Shown: piece by piece, positions 41,893-53,459 of the stretch
Layout of the letters: the number at the start of each line of letters is the position of its first letter
Position numbering within the stretch: the first letter of the stretch is position 1
Source of the DNA: Lentibacillus sp. Marseille-P4043
Lineage (GTDB): Bacteria > Bacillota > Bacilli > Bacillales > Amphibacillaceae
Assembly: GCF_900258515.1 (NCBI RefSeq)
Contig: NZ_LT984884.1
Coordinates: 665,657-729,656, forward strand
DNA: 64,000 bases
Reading direction: 5' to 3'
The notes under the pieces: model-generated
Told to the model about the DNA's origin: nothing
Database searches by the model: none
Seen by the model: the letters and a program-made list of their open reading frames with translations, nothing else
Translations under genes and position numbers: made by a program

Positions 41893-41975
41893 AAATCGGA
41901 AGCACCTTGAATATAGTACCATTCTCTTTTTTTAATGTCAACTTAAAGTTTACTATTTTTTTGTGCTTCCGATTT
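41893..41975 (-). promoter_or_regulatory. rplGB-str promoter framed by an inverted repeat
   Basis: Minus-strand TTGACA (41941-41936), 17 bp, TACTAT (41918-41913). A perfect 13-bp inverted repeat, AAATCGGAAGCAC (41893-41905) and GTGCTTCCGATTT (41963-41975), encloses the promoter. Readthrough transcripts from rpoC could fold the whole unit; transcripts from the promoter would contain only one arm. Confidence 0.75.
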
Positions 41976-42016
41976 TTCCATCACTTGTTTTGACATAATT
42001 ATTACGTAAGCGACTG

Positions 42017-45000
42017 TTATTGTACTATTTCCGTTTCTTCTTGTTCCTCTTCTTGTGGTTCATCTACAGCTGGTTCAATCTTGCGGTATCGATCTATACC
42101 AGTACCAGCTGGAACAAGCTTACCAATAATAACGTTCTCTTTTAAGCCTAAGAGTTCGTCACGTTTTCCTTTTATTGCTGCATCTGTTAAGACACGGGTT
42201 GTTTCTTGGAAGGAGGCAGCAGATAGGAACGAATCTGTTTCCAATGATGCTTTTGTAATTCCTAGTAGCACCGGTTTACCTACAGCTGGTTGTTTTCCTT
42301 CGTTTAAAACATTATAGTTTGCGTCTTTAAACTGATGAATTTCAAGTAATGAGCCTGGTAAAACATCTGTATCGCCATTATCCATAATACGTATCTTACG
42401 TAACATTTGACGCACCATTACCTCTACGTGTTTATCGCCAATTTCTACCCCTTGCATACGATATACTCGTTGAACCTCACGTAATAAGTAATCTTGCACT
42501 CCGTCTACACCTTGAACACGTAAAAGTTCTTTAGGGTCAACAGAACCCTCTGTAAGCTCTTGACCAGCAATAACTTTATCGTCAAGTGCAACTTTCAACC
42601 GGGCATTATATGGTACAGCATAGGATTTTTCTTCTACATCACCTTGAATAACAATTTCTTGTTTATCTTTGACTTCTTTAATTTCCTTAACTGTTCCAAA
42701 GATTTCTGTGATAACGGCTTGCCCTTTCGGATTACGTGCTTCAAATAGCTCTTGTATACGTGGTAGACCTTGTGTAATATCATCTCCGGCAACCCCACCT
42801 GTATGGAACGTACGCATTGTTAATTGTGTACCAGGTTCGCCGATAGATTGTGCAGCGATGATTCCGACTGCTTCCCCAACTTCTACCTCTGCACCTGTTG
42901 CTAAGTTGCGACCATAACATTTTTTACAAACGCCATGCTTTGTATTACACGTGAAGGCTGACCTTATCGTCACTTCCTCGATTCCAGCCTCGACGATTTG
43001 TTTAGCCTGATCCTCAGACATGACAGTGTCATTCTCAACGATCACTTCGTTTGTTTCTGGGTGACGGACCGTTTCAAAAGCAGTACGACCTATTAAGCGA
43101 TCAATTAATGGTTCGATCATTTCCGTACCATCCACTAACGATGATACAGTCAATCCGCGGTCGGTTCCACAATCTGTTTCTCGAACAATAACATCCTGCG
43201 CAACATCCACAAGACGTCGTGTTAAGTAACCAGAATCCGCTGTTTTCAATGCAGTATCCGCCAAACCTTTACGTGCACCGTGTGTTGAAATAAAGTATTC
43301 TAACACTGTAAGTCCCTCACGGAAACTTGATTTGATCGGCAATTCAATAATGCGTCCGGCAGGGTTAGCCATAAGACCACGCATACCTGCAAGTTGTGTG
43401 AAGTTTGATGCGTTACCACGTGCTCCGGAATCACTCATCATGAAGATTGGGTTTCGCTCATCTAATGACTGCATCAATTTATCTTGAATCGTATCTTTTG
43501 CTTGTGACCAAACCGCGATCACACGATCATACCGCTCTTCTTCCGTAATTAAACCTCTACGGAATTGTTTTAATACTTTATCCACTTTATTTTGAGCTTC
43601 TTCAAGAATTTCCTCTTTTTCTTTTAATACAACAATGTCCGATACACCAACTGTCATACCAGCTTTTGTTGAATAGCTGAATCCAAGGTCCTTCATACGG
43701 TCAAGCATTTTAGATGTTTCACTAATTTTAAATTGCTTAAATACCTCCGCAATGATATCGCCTAAGAAGCCTTTCTTAAATGGTTTAATAATTTCACGCT
43801 TTTTAATTTCCTCTTTAATATCCGTTCCACTTTCCACAAAGTATTTTTCGGGAGTACGAATCTCCAAATTACTTTTCGTTGGCTCATTAATATAAGGGAA
43901 TGAATCGGACAATATTTCATTGAAAATCAATTTTCCTACTGTTGTCAGCAATAATTGATTTTGTTGTTTTTCCGTAAACGTTTTGTTGTTTACGCTTGAT
44001 GCATGCACAGCAATTCTTGTATGCAAATGAACATAACCATTTTGGTATGAAATTAACGCCTCATTAATGTCCTTAAATACAGTACCCTCACCAACAGCGT
44101 TTTCACGTTCCAGTGTTAAATAATAGTTACCCAACACCATATCTTGAGATGGTGTTACGACTGGCTTCCCATCTTTCGGGTTTAAGATGTTTTGTGCAGC
44201 TAGCATTAAGATACGTGCTTCTGCTTGTGCTTCGGCAGATAACGGTACGTGTACCGCCATTTGGTCACCATCGAAGTCGGCATTGTATGCAGTACATACC
44301 AATGGATGCAGACGAATCGCACGGCCTTCTACAAGTGTTGGCTCAAACGCCTGAATACCTAAGCGGTGCAATGTTGGTGCACGGTTAAGTAAGACTGGAT
44401 GCTCTTTAATTACCTCTTCCAACACATCCCAAACTTCCGGATGGACACGCTCAATTTTGCGCTTTGCTGATTTAATATTGTGTGCCAACCCTTTTTCCAC
44501 AAGTTCCTTCATAATAAATGGCTTAAATAATTCTAATGCCATTTCTTTAGGAAGACCACATTGGTACATTTTCAGGTGTGGTCCAACCACAATAACGGAA
44601 CGGCCAGAATAATCCACACGTTTTCCAAGTAAATTTTGACGGAAGCGACCTTGTTTCCCTTTCAACATATGTGACAAGGACTTTAACGGTCGATTACCAG
44701 GCCCTGTAACCGGACGACCACGGCGACCGTTGTCAATTAAGGCGTCAACCGCCTCTTGAAGCATTCTTTTTTCATTTTGAACGATAATGCTTGGTGCACC
44801 TAGGTCCAACAAGCGTTTTAAACGATTATTTCGGTTAATAACACGTCGATACAAATCGTTCAAATCGGAAGTAGCAAAACGTCCGCCATCAAGTTGAACC
44901 ATTGGTCTGATTTCTGGTGGTATTACAGGTAATACGTCCATAACCATCCAAGATGGATCGTTTCCTGAATTACGGAATGCCTCTAATACTTCTAGACGTT

Positions 45001-45622
45001 TAATTGCTCGCGTCCTTCGTTGTCCGTGTGCAGTTTTAAGCTCTTCTTTTAGCAAATCAACTTCTTTTTCAAGATCAATATCTTCAAGAAGTTTACGGAT
45101 TGCCTCAGCGCCCATTTGTGCTTTAAATGTTTTACCGTATTTATCATAGTAAGCACGGTATTCCTTCTCTGATAGCAATTGTTTCTTTTCCAAAGGAGTA
45201 TTCCCGGGATCCGTTACAATGTATGCGGCAAAATAGATGACTTCCTCTAGCGCCCGCGGTGACATATCTAGCACAAGTCCCATTCTGCTCGGAATACCCT
45301 TGAAGTACCAAATATGTGATACAGGCGCAGCAAGTTCCAAGTGTCCCATACGTTCACGACGTACCTTCGCTTTTGTTACTTCAACACCGCACCGATCACA
45401 TACGACACCCTTATAACGTACACGTTTATACTTTCCACAATGACATTCCCAGTCTTTTTGCGGCCCAAAAATCCGTTCACAAAAAAGACCATCCTTTTCA
45501 GGTTTTAACGTACGGTAGTTAATTGTTTCTGGCTTTTTGACCTCACCATATGACCAAGAGCGAATTTTCTCAGATGAAGCTAAACCAATTTTCATATACT
45601 CAAAGTTATTTACATCTAGCAA
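42017..45622 (-). CDS. rpoC: RNA polymerase beta' subunit
   Basis: 1201 residues starting (TTG) [23 protein letters not shown]. This start is chosen because GGGAGG lies 8 nt upstream and it matches B. subtilis; a longer frame to 45724 crosses the repeat element. Features: N-terminal zinc site (CHCGKYK..VCDRCG, about 60-78), catalytic NADFDGDQM, trigger-loop region [16 protein letters not shown], and a second zinc site ([13 protein letters not shown]). It follows rpoB, but with 351 bp of repeat DNA between. Confidence 0.98.
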   Translation of the reverse strand: MLDVNNFEYMKIGLASSEKIRSWSYGEVKKPETINYRTLKPEKDGLFCERIFGPQKDWECHCGKYKRVRYKGVVCDRCGVEVTKAKVRRERMGHLELAAPVSHIWYFKGIPSRMGLVLDMSPRALEEVIYFAAYIVTDPGNTPLEKKQLLSEKEYRAYYDKYGKTFKAQMGAEAIRKLLEDIDLEKEVDLLKEELKTAHGQRRTRAIKRLEVLEAFRNSGNDPSWMVMDVLPVIPPEIRPMVQLDGGRFATSDLNDLYRRVINRNNRLKRLLDLGAPSIIVQNEKRMLQEAVDALIDNGRRGRPVTGPGNRPLKSLSHMLKGKQGRFRQNLLGKRVDYSGRSVIVVGPHLKMYQCGLPKEMALELFKPFIMKELVEKGLAHNIKSAKRKIERVHPEVWDVLEEVIKEHPVLLNRAPTLHRLGIQAFEPTLVEGRAIRLHPLVCTAYNADFDGDQMAVHVPLSAEAQAEARILMLAAQNILNPKDGKPVVTPSQDMVLGNYYLTLERENAVGEGTVFKDINEALISYQNGYVHLHTRIAVHASSVNNKTFTEKQQNQLLLTTVGKLIFNEILSDSFPYINEPTKSNLEIRTPEKYFVESGTDIKEEIKKREIIKPFKKGFLGDIIAEVFKQFKISETSKMLDRMKDLGFSYSTKAGMTVGVSDIVVLKEKEEILEEAQNKVDKVLKQFRRGLITEEERYDRVIAVWSQAKDTIQDKLMQSLDERNPIFMMSDSGARGNASNFTQLAGMRGLMANPAGRIIELPIKSSFREGLTVLEYFISTHGARKGLADTALKTADSGYLTRRLVDVAQDVIVRETDCGTDRGLTVSSLVDGTEMIEPLIDRLIGRTAFETVRHPETNEVIVENDTVMSEDQAKQIVEAGIEEVTIRSAFTCNTKHGVCKKCYGRNLATGAEVEVGEAVGIIAAQSIGEPGTQLTMRTFHTGGVAGDDITQGLPRIQELFEARNPKGQAVITEIFGTVKEIKEVKDKQEIVIQGDVEEKSYAVPYNARLKVALDDKVIAGQELTEGSVDPKELLRVQGVDGVQDYLLREVQRVYRMQGVEIGDKHVEVMVRQMLRKIRIMDNGDTDVLPGSLLEIHQFKDANYNVLNEGKQPAVGKPVLLGITKASLETDSFLSAASFQETTRVLTDAAIKGKRDELLGLKENVIIGKLVPAGTGIDRYRKIEPAVDEPQEEEQEETEIVQ

Positions 45623-45660
45623 GGGGCCTACCTCCCTTTTAGTGTCCGATTTTAAAAACA

Positions 45661-45891
45661 AAGGCGTAAGCGTCCGGGTAGCGACGTATGGACTAGACTT
45701 CCCCGCATGAGATAAAGGAAACATGCCCCCTGTAAAAGGGGTATGCCGACGTTGGGTGCAAATCCCGTTTTTAGTCGGCCTTCCTTTAGACTAGAGTCGA
45801 TGTTGACTTATCGCAAGGAGGAGAAGGAAGTCCACTAGTCGCTGGACGCTGGAGCCGGCCGTGGCCAGGCCTGCTGTCCAACGTACGCCTT
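45661..45891. repeat. Large palindromic element between rpoB and rpoC
   Basis: The ends AAGGCGTA (45661-45668) and TACGCCTT (45884-45891) are complementary, as are inner pairs GCGTCC/GGACGC and GACTTCC/GGAAGTC, so about 230 bp can fold back. A central GCCGAC/GTCGGC hairpin with a T stretch is also present. The right half (GAAGGAAGTC, CTAGTCGCTGG, GCTGGAGC) matches a second copy near 56087. GC content is well above the flanks and no ORF fits. Confidence 0.8.
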
Positions 45892-45973
45892 ATGCTAGTT
45901 TTAGTTTCCACAGTTATGATTAAGAATGCTGGCTTGAACCCGATGCTTTGAGCCAACACTCTGCTGCTTACTT

Positions 45974-48900
45974 TTAGTTTTGTTCAACTTCTAAGTTAAG
46001 TTTGCTCGCTGCTTGCGTTTCCTCTTCCTCAATATCGCGCATTTCAATTTCTTCTTCATCACTTGAGAGGATCTTAACGTCTAATCCAAGACTCTGAAGT
46101 TCTTTAATCAATACCTTGAATGACTCTGGAACTCCCGGCTCTGGAACGTTATCACCTTTAACAATTGATTCATACGTTTTGACACGACCTACGACATCAT
46201 CGGATTTAACCGTTAAGATTTCTTGAAGTGTATATGCAGCCCCGTAAGCTTCAAGTGCCCAAACTTCCATTTCACCAAATCGTTGTCCACCAAATTGCGC
46301 CTTACCACCAAGTGGTTGTTGGGTAACAAGAGAATATGGTCCAGTTGATCTTGCGTGTAATTTATCGTCAACCATGTGGGCTAGTTTAATCATGTACATG
46401 ACACCGACAGATACTCGATTATCAAATGGTTCCCCTGTTCTTCCATCGTACAATATGGTTTTTGCGTCTTTTGGCATGCCGGCTTCTTCTAATGTTTCCC
46501 AGACATCTTCTTCTCTTGCACCATCAAACACTGGTGTTGCAACGTGAATGCCTAACTGCCGTGCTGCGATTCCTAAGTGTAGTTCAAATACCTGTCCGAT
46601 ATTCATTCTCGATGGAACACCTAGTGGGTTAAGCATAATGTCAACCGGAGTCCCATCAGGCAAGAATGGCATATCTTCTTCAGGTAGTATCTTTGAAATA
46701 ACCCCTTTATTACCATGACGGCCGGCCATTTTATCGCCTTCATGTATTTTACGTTTTTGAACGATATAGACACGAACAAGCTGGTTCACACCTGGTGGTA
46801 GTTCGTCACCATCTTCACGATTGAAAATCTTAACATCTAGGACGATTCCACCCGCACCATGTGGTACACGTAACGATGTGTCCCTAACTTCACGAGCTTT
46901 TTCACCGAAAATCGCATGCAGCAAACGCTCTTCAGCAGACAATTCCGTAACGCCTTTTGGTGTCACTTTACCTACTAGAATATCACCGTCTGAAACTTCT
47001 GCACCAATACGGATGATTCCTTGCTCGTTGATATTTTTCAATGCATCTTCCCCAACGTTCGGAATATCTCTTGTGATTTCCTCAGGTCCGAGCTTTGTGT
47101 CACGAGATTCTGACTCGTATTCCTCAATGTGGATGGAAGTATAAACATCATCTTTCACAAGACGTTCACTCATAATAATCGCATCCTCATAGTTATAGCC
47201 TTCCCAAGTCATAAAGGCAACTAACGGATTACGACCAAGTGCTAACTCGCCATTTTCCATTGACGGACCATCTGCTAGGATTTCACCTTTTGTTACGCGA
47301 TCACCCGCGCTAACAATCGGACGTTGGTTATAGCATGTTCCTTGGTTGGAACGAATGTATTTTTGCATTTTATAACGATCCAAATCACCTTTAACTTCTT
47401 TTCCGTCAACCTCAGAAATACGACGGACAAATACTTCTTTTGCCTCTACATGTTCAACAACCCCGCCATGTCGGCAAATGATTGCGGCACCTGAATCTTT
47501 TCCTGAAACATATTCCATTCCAGTCCCAACAAGTGGTGCCTCTGGATTCATCAATGGTACTGCTTGCCGTTGCATGTTTGCACCCATTAAAGCACGGTTC
47601 GAGTCATCGTTTTCCAAGAAGGGAATACACGCAGTTGCTGCCGAAACAACCTGCTTAGGTGATACGTCCATATAATCAATACGATCTCTTGGTACAGCGG
47701 TGTTTTCCCCGCGGAAGCGCGCAATAACTTCCTCATCCTCAAAACTCCCATCCTCATTGAGGTGAGCGTTTGCCTGTGCTACCACGTAATTATCTTCTTC
47801 GTCAGCTGTTAAGTAATCGATTTTAGCAGTTACCTTACCTGTATCAGGATCCACTCTGCGATATGGTGTTTCAATAAAGCCGAATGTATTTACTTTAGCG
47901 TAACTTGATAAAGAGTTAATCAACCCGATATTCGGTCCCTCAGGCGTCTCGATTGGACACATCCGACCGTAGTGAGAATAGTGTACGTCACGCACTTCAA
48001 AGCCCGCACGTTCACGTGTTAATCCCCCGGGTCCAAGTGCTGAGAGACGACGTTTATGGGTCAGTTCAGCCAATGGATTTGTTTGATCCATAAACTGAGA
48101 CAGCTGCGAACTACCAAAGAATTCTTTAATAGAAGCGATAACCGGTCGAATGTTGATCAACTGCTGCGGTGTAATGCTCGATGTATCCTGGATCGACATC
48201 CGTTCACGTACAACACGTTCCATACGTGACAAACCAATGCGGAATTGGTTCTGTAGCAATTCACCAACAGAACGTAATCTTCTGTTACCCAAGTGATCAA
48301 TGTCATCTGTATCGCCAACTCGGTGCAACAAGTTAAAGAAATAGCTGATAGCAGATAAAATATCAGCTGGCATAATATTTTTTACACCTTTATCAATCCC
48401 GGCATTTCCGATAATATTTAATTGTCTTTCACCACTTGGGTCTGTTGGATCAACAATTTTTACCGACTGAACACGAATTGGGTCTTCTAAAACCCCATCA
48501 TGTGGTTCAAGCGTTTTTTCACCAAGCATATCCTCTTCCTTTTCAAGATAAGGAAGTAGTTTGTTAAGTAGTTTGCGTTCTAATCTATCACCTTTTTGTG
48601 CTAATACTTCACCAGTCTCCTGATCAACAACTGTTTCGGCTAACACTTGGTTAAATAAGCGATTTTTGATGTGCAGCTTTTTGTTCATTTTATAACGACC
48701 AACATGTGCTAGGTCATAACGTTTAGGATCAAAAAAGCGGGAAATCAATAGACTTTTCGCATTATCAACGGTAGGTGGCTCTCCCGGGCGTAACCGCTCA
48801 TAGATTTCTAACAATGCCTTTTCCGTTGTTTCAGTATTATCTTTGTCTAATGTATTCTTCAGATATTCATTTTCACCTATTAGGTCCATGATTTCTTGGT

Positions 48901-49510
48901 CTGTACCAAATCCAAGCGCACGTAATAACACGGTAATTGGTAACTTACGTGTTCGGTCGATTCGGACATAAGCGACATCTTTCGCATCCGTTTCAAATTC
49001 CAGCCATGCACCACGGTTTGGAATCACAGTTGCGGTAATGCCTCTTTTACCGTTTTTATCAATTTTTTCGTTGTAATAGACACTAGGAGAACGAACAAGT
49101 TGCGATACAATAACGCGTTCTGCCCCATTAATAACAAATGTACCTGTATCTGTCATTAGTGGAAAGTCTCCCATAAATACTTCTTGCTCTTTCACTTCAC
49201 CGGTTTCATTGTTAATTAAACGAACCTTCACACGAAGCGGAGCATTATACGTTACATCCCTTTCCTTGGATTCATCCACAGGATATTTAGGTTCACCTAA
49301 ACTATAATCAACAAACTCCAATGATAGGTTACCCGTGAAATCCTCAATTGGCGAAATGTCCTGAAACATTTCCCGTAAACCTTCTTCTAAAAACCATTGA
49401 TAAGAAGCGGTTTGAATTTCGATTAGATTCGGTAATTCTAATACCTCACTGATGCGCGCATAGCTCCTGCGTTGGCGGTGCCGTCCATATTGAACTAGTT
49501 GACCTGTCAA
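45974..49510 (-). CDS. rpoB: RNA polymerase beta subunit
   Basis: 1178 residues starting (TTG) [20 protein letters not shown]. The TTG at 49510 has GAGAGGTG 6 nt upstream and matches B. subtilis; a GTG three codons earlier overlaps that RBS. The rifampicin region [31 protein letters not shown] is the susceptible type. The C-terminus is Glu-rich and shorter than in B. subtilis. It has its own promoters and a 512-bp leader downstream of ybxB. Confidence 0.98.
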   Translation of the reverse strand: MTGQLVQYGRHRQRRSYARISEVLELPNLIEIQTASYQWFLEEGLREMFQDISPIEDFTGNLSLEFVDYSLGEPKYPVDESKERDVTYNAPLRVKVRLINNETGEVKEQEVFMGDFPLMTDTGTFVINGAERVIVSQLVRSPSVYYNEKIDKNGKRGITATVIPNRGAWLEFETDAKDVAYVRIDRTRKLPITVLLRALGFGTDQEIMDLIGENEYLKNTLDKDNTETTEKALLEIYERLRPGEPPTVDNAKSLLISRFFDPKRYDLAHVGRYKMNKKLHIKNRLFNQVLAETVVDQETGEVLAQKGDRLERKLLNKLLPYLEKEEDMLGEKTLEPHDGVLEDPIRVQSVKIVDPTDPSGERQLNIIGNAGIDKGVKNIMPADILSAISYFFNLLHRVGDTDDIDHLGNRRLRSVGELLQNQFRIGLSRMERVVRERMSIQDTSSITPQQLINIRPVIASIKEFFGSSQLSQFMDQTNPLAELTHKRRLSALGPGGLTRERAGFEVRDVHYSHYGRMCPIETPEGPNIGLINSLSSYAKVNTFGFIETPYRRVDPDTGKVTAKIDYLTADEEDNYVVAQANAHLNEDGSFEDEEVIARFRGENTAVPRDRIDYMDVSPKQVVSAATACIPFLENDDSNRALMGANMQRQAVPLMNPEAPLVGTGMEYVSGKDSGAAIICRHGGVVEHVEAKEVFVRRISEVDGKEVKGDLDRYKMQKYIRSNQGTCYNQRPIVSAGDRVTKGEILADGPSMENGELALGRNPLVAFMTWEGYNYEDAIIMSERLVKDDVYTSIHIEEYESESRDTKLGPEEITRDIPNVGEDALKNINEQGIIRIGAEVSDGDILVGKVTPKGVTELSAEERLLHAIFGEKAREVRDTSLRVPHGAGGIVLDVKIFNREDGDELPPGVNQLVRVYIVQKRKIHEGDKMAGRHGNKGVISKILPEEDMPFLPDGTPVDIMLNPLGVPSRMNIGQVFELHLGIAARQLGIHVATPVFDGAREEDVWETLEEAGMPKDAKTILYDGRTGEPFDNRVSVGVMYMIKLAHMVDDKLHARSTGPYSLVTQQPLGGKAQFGGQRFGEMEVWALEAYGAAYTLQEILTVKSDDVVGRVKTYESIVKGDNVPEPGVPESFKVLIKELQSLGLDVKILSSDEEEIEMRDIEEEETQAASKLNLEVEQN

Positions 49511-50002
49511 CTGCTTCACCTCTCAAATCAAGCATTTTTCATAGACACTTCTTGAAAAATGACTATTATATTAGAAAAACGTAAGCTGAAATGCTACGAA
49601 TCATTTCAGTCATGTTTTTCGGATCCTAAAATTGTAGTTAAATTTTCCTAGAAACTCTAATTGCTAAACATGCTGAACAAACTTGTAATCAAGGTCATTA
49701 CAAGTACCACTACCATCCATTCCTCTTTCATATGAAATTAGAATAGTATTGTATCCCTTGCATCAGCAGGAAATCAATTATTTAAAGATAAAAAATAGAA
49801 AAAAGGCTTTTCAGTTAAAAAACCTTATACATCATTTCTCATTTTAGTCGTCATTCTATCATAATCAAGAATTTATACGATTTTATCATTGTCTCCGTTT
49901 ACTGATGAAATATACGTTTCATTTTTCACGAAAATTCCCCTTGACAAAGGAAGTCCCATGTTAGCATTTTACTATAATATCATAAGAGTATCGCAAGGTC
50001 AA
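49511..50002 (-). promoter_or_regulatory. rpoB leader: two promoters and two terminator-like hairpins
   Basis: P1: TTGACC (50002-49997), 17 bp, TATTAT (49979-49974). A hairpin AAGG/CCTT with T/A extension followed by TTTTTTC lies at about 49830-49792. P2: TTGATT (49777-49772), 18 bp, TACAAT (49753-49748). A second hairpin, CTGAAATG/CATTTCAG with flanking AAAAAC/GTTTTT (49620-49574), is also terminator-like. P1 transcripts must pass both, suggesting attenuation; P2 lies beyond the first. Confidence 0.6.
49657..49716 (-). CDS. Possible hydrophobic leader peptide upstream of rpoB
   Basis: A 19-codon ORF (MVVVLVMTLITSLFSMFSN) starts at an ATG with AGAGGA about 5 nt upstream, downstream of promoter P2 and upstream of the second hairpin. 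The product is one short membrane-spanning stretch. It could be a leader peptide, a small membrane peptide, or chance. An overlapping ATG four bases upstream opens another short frame. Confidence 0.3.
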   Translation of the reverse strand: MVVVLVMTLITSLFSMFSN

Positions 50003-50022
50003 ATCAAAAGTTGATATGTTTT

Positions 50023-50625
50023 TTATATTTTCTTAGCGCGTAAAATAAAATATCCTTTTGAACGCGCAGCAATTTCTACTTCACCAAAGAGGGTTTGTAG
50101 TTTATCCTTGGCTGATGGTGCACCTTGCTTCTTTTGAATAACAACCCATAATTCACCACGATCCAATAGTGCATGCTTACCCTCTTCAAACATAGCATGA
50201 ACAACCTGTTTGCCTGCTCTTATCGGAGGGTTTGTGATAATGGCAGCGAATTTCCGATGTGCTAAATGCGAAAATCGGTCGCTGTACACAAATTCAACAT
50301 TTTGAACGTTGTTATGAGCCACATTTCTTTCAGCTAACTTTAACGCACGTTCATTAACATCCGCTAGCACAACATTCCGATCCCGAAAATTATCCGCCAA
50401 GGTCATTCCAATTGGCCCATACCCACAACCGAGATCAAGTAAATCACCGGCTATATTAGGTTCTGCAAATTGTTCAATAAGTAGCTTGGAGCCAAAATCA
50501 ACATCATCCTTTGAAAACACACCATGGTCACTTGTGAATATATAGTTTTTTCCTTTTAATTGATATTTCCATGTCTTGGGTGAACTTTTAGATTGGGGTT
50601 TTTGTGAAAAGTAATGCTCAGACAT
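50023..50625 (-). CDS. ybxB: Class I SAM-dependent methyltransferase YbxB (RsmC-like)
   Basis: 200 residues. Motif I LLDLGCGYGPIG, DVNERAL, and the N-methyltransferase motif TNPPIRAG (NPPI) mark an RsmC-type guanine-N2 rRNA methyltransferase fold; the exact target in bacilli is not certain. The ATG at 50625 aligns with YbxB (MSEHYFS); a GTG four codons earlier is possible. It lies between rplL and rpoB as in B. subtilis. Confidence 0.9.
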   Translation of the reverse strand: MSEHYFSQKPQSKSSPKTWKYQLKGKNYIFTSDHGVFSKDDVDFGSKLLIEQFAEPNIAGDLLDLGCGYGPIGMTLADNFRDRNVVLADVNERALKLAERNVAHNNVQNVEFVYSDRFSHLAHRKFAAIITNPPIRAGKQVVHAMFEEGKHALLDRGELWVVIQKKQGAPSAKDKLQTLFGEVEIAARSKGYFILRAKKI

Positions 50626-50680
50626 TTGGGCACCCACTTTGTTATAGTGTTTAAAACCAGAGAAGATAAACTAATATATT

Positions 50681-50710
50681 GAAAGCTCGCCGTTAATCCG
50701 ACGAGCTTTC
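50681..50710 (-). terminator. rplL terminator
   Basis: GAAAGCTCG (50681-50689) pairs with CGAGCTTTC (50702-50710) around a 12-nt loop, 6 nt beyond the rplL stop. A/T-rich sequence follows on the minus strand. It partly isolates rplJL from ybxB-rpoBC. Confidence 0.8.
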
Positions 50711-50716
50711 CTATTA

Positions 50717-51082
50717 TTACTTAACTTCGACTGTTGCTCCAGCTTCTTCAAGTTTACCTTTAACTTCTTCAGCATCCTCTTTAGAAACGCCTTCTTTAAT
50801 TGCTTTAGGAGCGTTATCTACTAAGTCTTTAGCGTCTTTTAAGCCAAGACCAGTGATTTCGCGTACAGCTTTAACAACTTTGATTTTTGATGCGCCAGCA
50901 CTTTCAAGTACTACATCAAATTCAGTTTGTTCTTCAGCAGCTTCTCCACCTGCTGCTCCGCCTGCTACTGCAACTGGAGCTGCAGCAGTTACTCCGAATT
51001 CTTCTTCGATCGCTTTAACTAGATCGTTTAAATCTAAAACTGACATTTCTTTAATAGCATCAATAATTTGCTCTTTAGTCAT
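50717..51082 (-). CDS. rplL: 50S ribosomal protein L7/L12
   Basis: 121 residues: N-terminal dimerisation helices, Ala/Gly-rich hinge ([20 protein letters not shown]) and the C-terminal factor-binding domain ([23 protein letters not shown]). Several copies form the stalk that recruits translational GTPases. It follows rplJ by 50 nt. Confidence 0.98.
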   Translation of the reverse strand: MTKEQIIDAIKEMSVLDLNDLVKAIEEEFGVTAAAPVAVAGGAAGGEAAEEQTEFDVVLESAGASKIKVVKAVREITGLGLKDAKDLVDNAPKAIKEGVSKEDAEEVKGKLEEAGATVEVK

Positions 51083-51132
51083 GATTTATTTCCTCCTAAT
51101 TTCGTGTGTTTTTTTATAACGATAGGCACAAA

Positions 51133-51633
51133 TTATGCGCCTTGTTCTTCTTTTTGTTCTGCGATAGCTTTTGCAGCGTACGCAAAGTTACGCACAGGTG
51201 CTTGAAGCACGCTAAGCAACATAGATACCATACCATCGTAATTTGGCAGATTACCAAGCTCTTTAATTTGTTCAAGTGTAGCAATCTTGCCTTCGATCAC
51301 GCCGCCTTTTATTTCTAATGCATCATGTTCTTTAGCAAAGTTGTTCAAAATTTTCGCTGGCGCTACTACATCATCATTACTGAACGCGACTGCTGTAGGC
51401 CCAACTAATACTTCCGACAACTCACCCAATTCTACTGAATCAGCTGCACGACGTGTCATGGAGTTTTTGTAAACTTTGAAGTCAACACCAGCTTCGCGAA
51501 GTTGCTTACGTAGTTCTGTAACCTCCGCGACATCAAGGCCACGATAATCGACTAATAATGTAGATTGGCTAGCTTGAAATTTATCAGCAATTTCTTTTAC
51601 TAGTTGTTTTTTAGTCTCAATAATTCCAGACAT
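51133..51633 (-). CDS. rplJ: 50S ribosomal protein L10
   Basis: 166 residues ([32 protein letters not shown]) with the C-terminal helix that carries L7/L12 dimers. L10 with L12 represses its own operon through the leader RNA upstream. AGGAGGTGG precedes the ATG. Confidence 0.98.
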   Translation of the reverse strand: MSGIIETKKQLVKEIADKFQASQSTLLVDYRGLDVAEVTELRKQLREAGVDFKVYKNSMTRRAADSVELGELSEVLVGPTAVAFSNDDVVAPAKILNNFAKEHDALEIKGGVIEGKIATLEQIKELGNLPNYDGMVSMLLSVLQAPVRNFAYAAKAIAEQKEEQGA

Positions 51634-51890
51634 TGTTCCACCTCCTATTCGTACTTCTCATTATACCGGACTCGAAAACGCGAACTGCATACCCAATCAA
51701 AACTCAAAGGGGAAGAGCAGTTCCGCTAGACGTCAAGATAGATAAAGCCTCCATGCAGACATGGAGGCTTTTTATAACAAACGAAAATCAAAGATGATCT
51801 TATTTGTCTTCTAAACACCTCGGCAGGAAATTAAGCGAATGATTCGCACCTACTGTCTACGGTACAACGTATTTATTTTCATAACGAAAT
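51634..51890 (-). ncRNA. L10 leader (autoregulatory) with attenuator
   Basis: Between rplA and rplJ the transcript carries the conserved L10-leader core: GTAGACAGTAGGTG near its 5' end and TTCCTGCCGAGGTGT about 25 nt later, as in Firmicute L10 leaders. A strong terminator follows: AAAGCCTCCATG/CATGGAGGCTTT (51744-51771). Binding of L10(L12)4 is known to promote premature termination in this family. A TATAAT between attenuator and rplJ could be a second promoter but lacks a good -35. Confidence 0.88.
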
Positions 51891-51892
51891 TT

Positions 51893-51921
51893 AGTATACC
51901 TAATAGCGGTTTAAAAGTCAA
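51893..51921 (-). promoter_or_regulatory. rplJL promoter
   Basis: Minus strand TTGACT (51921-51916), 17-bp spacer, TATACT (51898-51893), just after the rplA stop and directly before the L10 leader. Confidence 0.85.
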
Positions 51922-51928
51922 CAAAAAA

Positions 51929-52621
51929 TTAACGGTAATTAGATATGTCCACTTTGACTCCTGGTCCCATTGTTGACGTTACGGACGCATTACGCATGTA
52001 AACACCTTTTGCAGCTTGTGGTTTTACTTTTACTAATTGTTCCGTAATAGCTACAAAGTTATCGACTAATTTTTCATTATCGAAAGAGATTTTTCCAACA
52101 GGTACATGGATGTTCGAAGACTTGTCTACACGATATTCCACCTTACCTGCTTTGATTTCTTTAACAGCTTTTTCTACTTCAAATGTTACTGTTCCGGTTT
52201 TAGGGTTAGGCATTAATCCTTTAGGTCCTAAAACACGACCAAGTTTACCAACCTCAGCCATCATGTCTGGGGTTGCTACGATTACATCAAATTCAAACCA
52301 ACCTTGATTGATTTTATTGATTAATTCTTGGTCACCAACATAATCCGCTCCAGCTGCTTCCGCTTCCTTCGCTTTATCACCTTTAGCGAATACTAGAACG
52401 CGCTGTGTTTTACCTGTACCATGCGGTAACACCATTGCACCGCGAATTTGCTGATCTGCTTTCTTTGGATCTACACCTAAACGAAAAGCAGCTTCAACTG
52501 TTTCATCAAATTTTGCTTTTGCGGTTTCTTTAACCAACGCAATAGCTTCTTCTACTTCATATGCTTTTGAACGATCAACAAGCTTCGCAGCCTCTTGATA
52601 CCTTTTACCTTTTTTAGCCAT
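51929..52621 (-). CDS. rplA: 50S ribosomal protein L1
   Basis: 230 residues ([34 protein letters not shown]) with the conserved [16 protein letters not shown]1 forms the mobile stalk at the E site and represses its own mRNA in several bacteria. Here 233 bp with three hairpins separate it from rplK, more than usual. Confidence 0.98.
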   Translation of the reverse strand: MAKKGKRYQEAAKLVDRSKAYEVEEAIALVKETAKAKFDETVEAAFRLGVDPKKADQQIRGAMVLPHGTGKTQRVLVFAKGDKAKEAEAAGADYVGDQELINKINQGWFEFDVIVATPDMMAEVGKLGRVLGPKGLMPNPKTGTVTFEVEKAVKEIKAGKVEYRVDKSSNIHVPVGKISFDNEKLVDNFVAITEQLVKVKPQAAKGVYMRNASVTSTMGPGVKVDISNYR

Positions 52622-52681
52622 TATACTTCCTCCTCGGGTTGTGGTTTATAGCGGTAATACCTCCCACTTTAAGAAAAACGC

Positions 52682-52831
52682 CCTCTGCGTCTTTCTTACA
52701 GAAGCCAGAGGTCAGAAGTCGGATTGGAAAAAATCGGCGCATAGCCGGTTTTATTATCTAACTTCCCTCCGACCCTTGTTGCAATTATTCACGAAAAAGG
52801 TTGCGAAGGATGGAAGCCCATTATCGCAACC
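52682..52831 (-). promoter_or_regulatory. rplK terminator and hairpin-rich rplA leader
   Basis: On the minus strand three stems occur in series, each followed by a T run: GGTTGCGA/TCGCAACC then TTTTT (52831-52793), CGGC/GCCG then TTTTTT (52747-52729), and CCTCTG/CAGAGG then GCGTTTTT (52711-52675). The first looks like a true intrinsic terminator after rplK; a weak TTGCAA with TAGATA 18 nt on may start rplA transcription. Confidence 0.6.
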
Positions 52832-52854
52832 TGTACCGTTAAAAATGGTGAGCA

Positions 52855-53280
52855 TTAGTCCTCAATCGTAATACCCATGCTTCTTGCAGTTCCTTCAACC
52901 ATGCGCATCGCTGCTTCTACATCAGCAGCGTTAAGATCAGGCATTTTAGTTTCTGCAATTTCTTTTACTTTATCGCGTTTTACCGTTGCGACTTTATTAC
53001 GGTTTGGCTCACCTGATGCAGTTTCAATGCCAGCCGCTTTTTTCAATAATACAGCTGCAGGTGGAGTTTTAGTAATAAATGTAAATGAACGGTCTTCAAA
53101 AACCGTGATTTCAACCGGAATAATCATACCAGCTTGGTCTTGCGTACGTGCATTAAATTCTTTACAAAATCCCATGATATTAACACCTGCTTGACCTAAT
53201 GCTGGTCCTACTGGTGGCGCTGGGTTTGCTTTACCAGCTGGAATTTGCAATTTTACTAACTTGATTACTTTTTTAGCCAC
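52855..53280 (-). CDS. rplK: 50S ribosomal protein L11
   Basis: 141 residues starting (GTG) [30 protein letters not shown]. The GTG at 53280 has AAGGAGGTG upstream and matches the family length; a longer frame upstream is only leader. Pro-rich N-terminal domain and C-terminal rRNA-binding domain (thiostrepton site) intact. It has its own promoter after nusG. Confidence 0.98.
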   Translation of the reverse strand: MAKKVIKLVKLQIPAGKANPAPPVGPALGQAGVNIMGFCKEFNARTQDQAGMIIPVEITVFEDRSFTFITKTPPAAVLLKKAAGIETASGEPNRNKVATVKRDKVKEIAETKMPDLNAADVEAAMRMVEGTARSMGITIED

Positions 53281-53383
53281 GAGACACACCTCCTTAAAGT
53301 CCGTGATGTGGTAATAGGGGTTTCCCCTCCCACTCATTATTAACCCTTCTCCTCTAAAGCTTGAGGACATAATTAACAAAAAA

Positions 53384-53412
53384 ATTTTAGCATGAATAAG
53401 CAAATAATGCAA
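53384..53412 (-). promoter_or_regulatory. rplK promoter
   Basis: Minus strand TTGCAT (53412-53407), 17-bp spacer, TAAAAT (53389-53384). The -35 variant TTGCAT is the same as in both S10 promoters. The leader behind it can form AGGGG/CCCCT and CCTC/GAGG hairpins. Confidence 0.8.
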
Positions 53413-53459
53413 GGTTTTGTCTTAATTTTTCCTTTACAATGCTTTTCAGCTAGTTGATT

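Noticed and set aside
42017..45724. Longer form of RpoC
   Set aside because: The extra 34 residues are translated from the palindromic element; the TTG at 45622 has the RBS and matches homologues.
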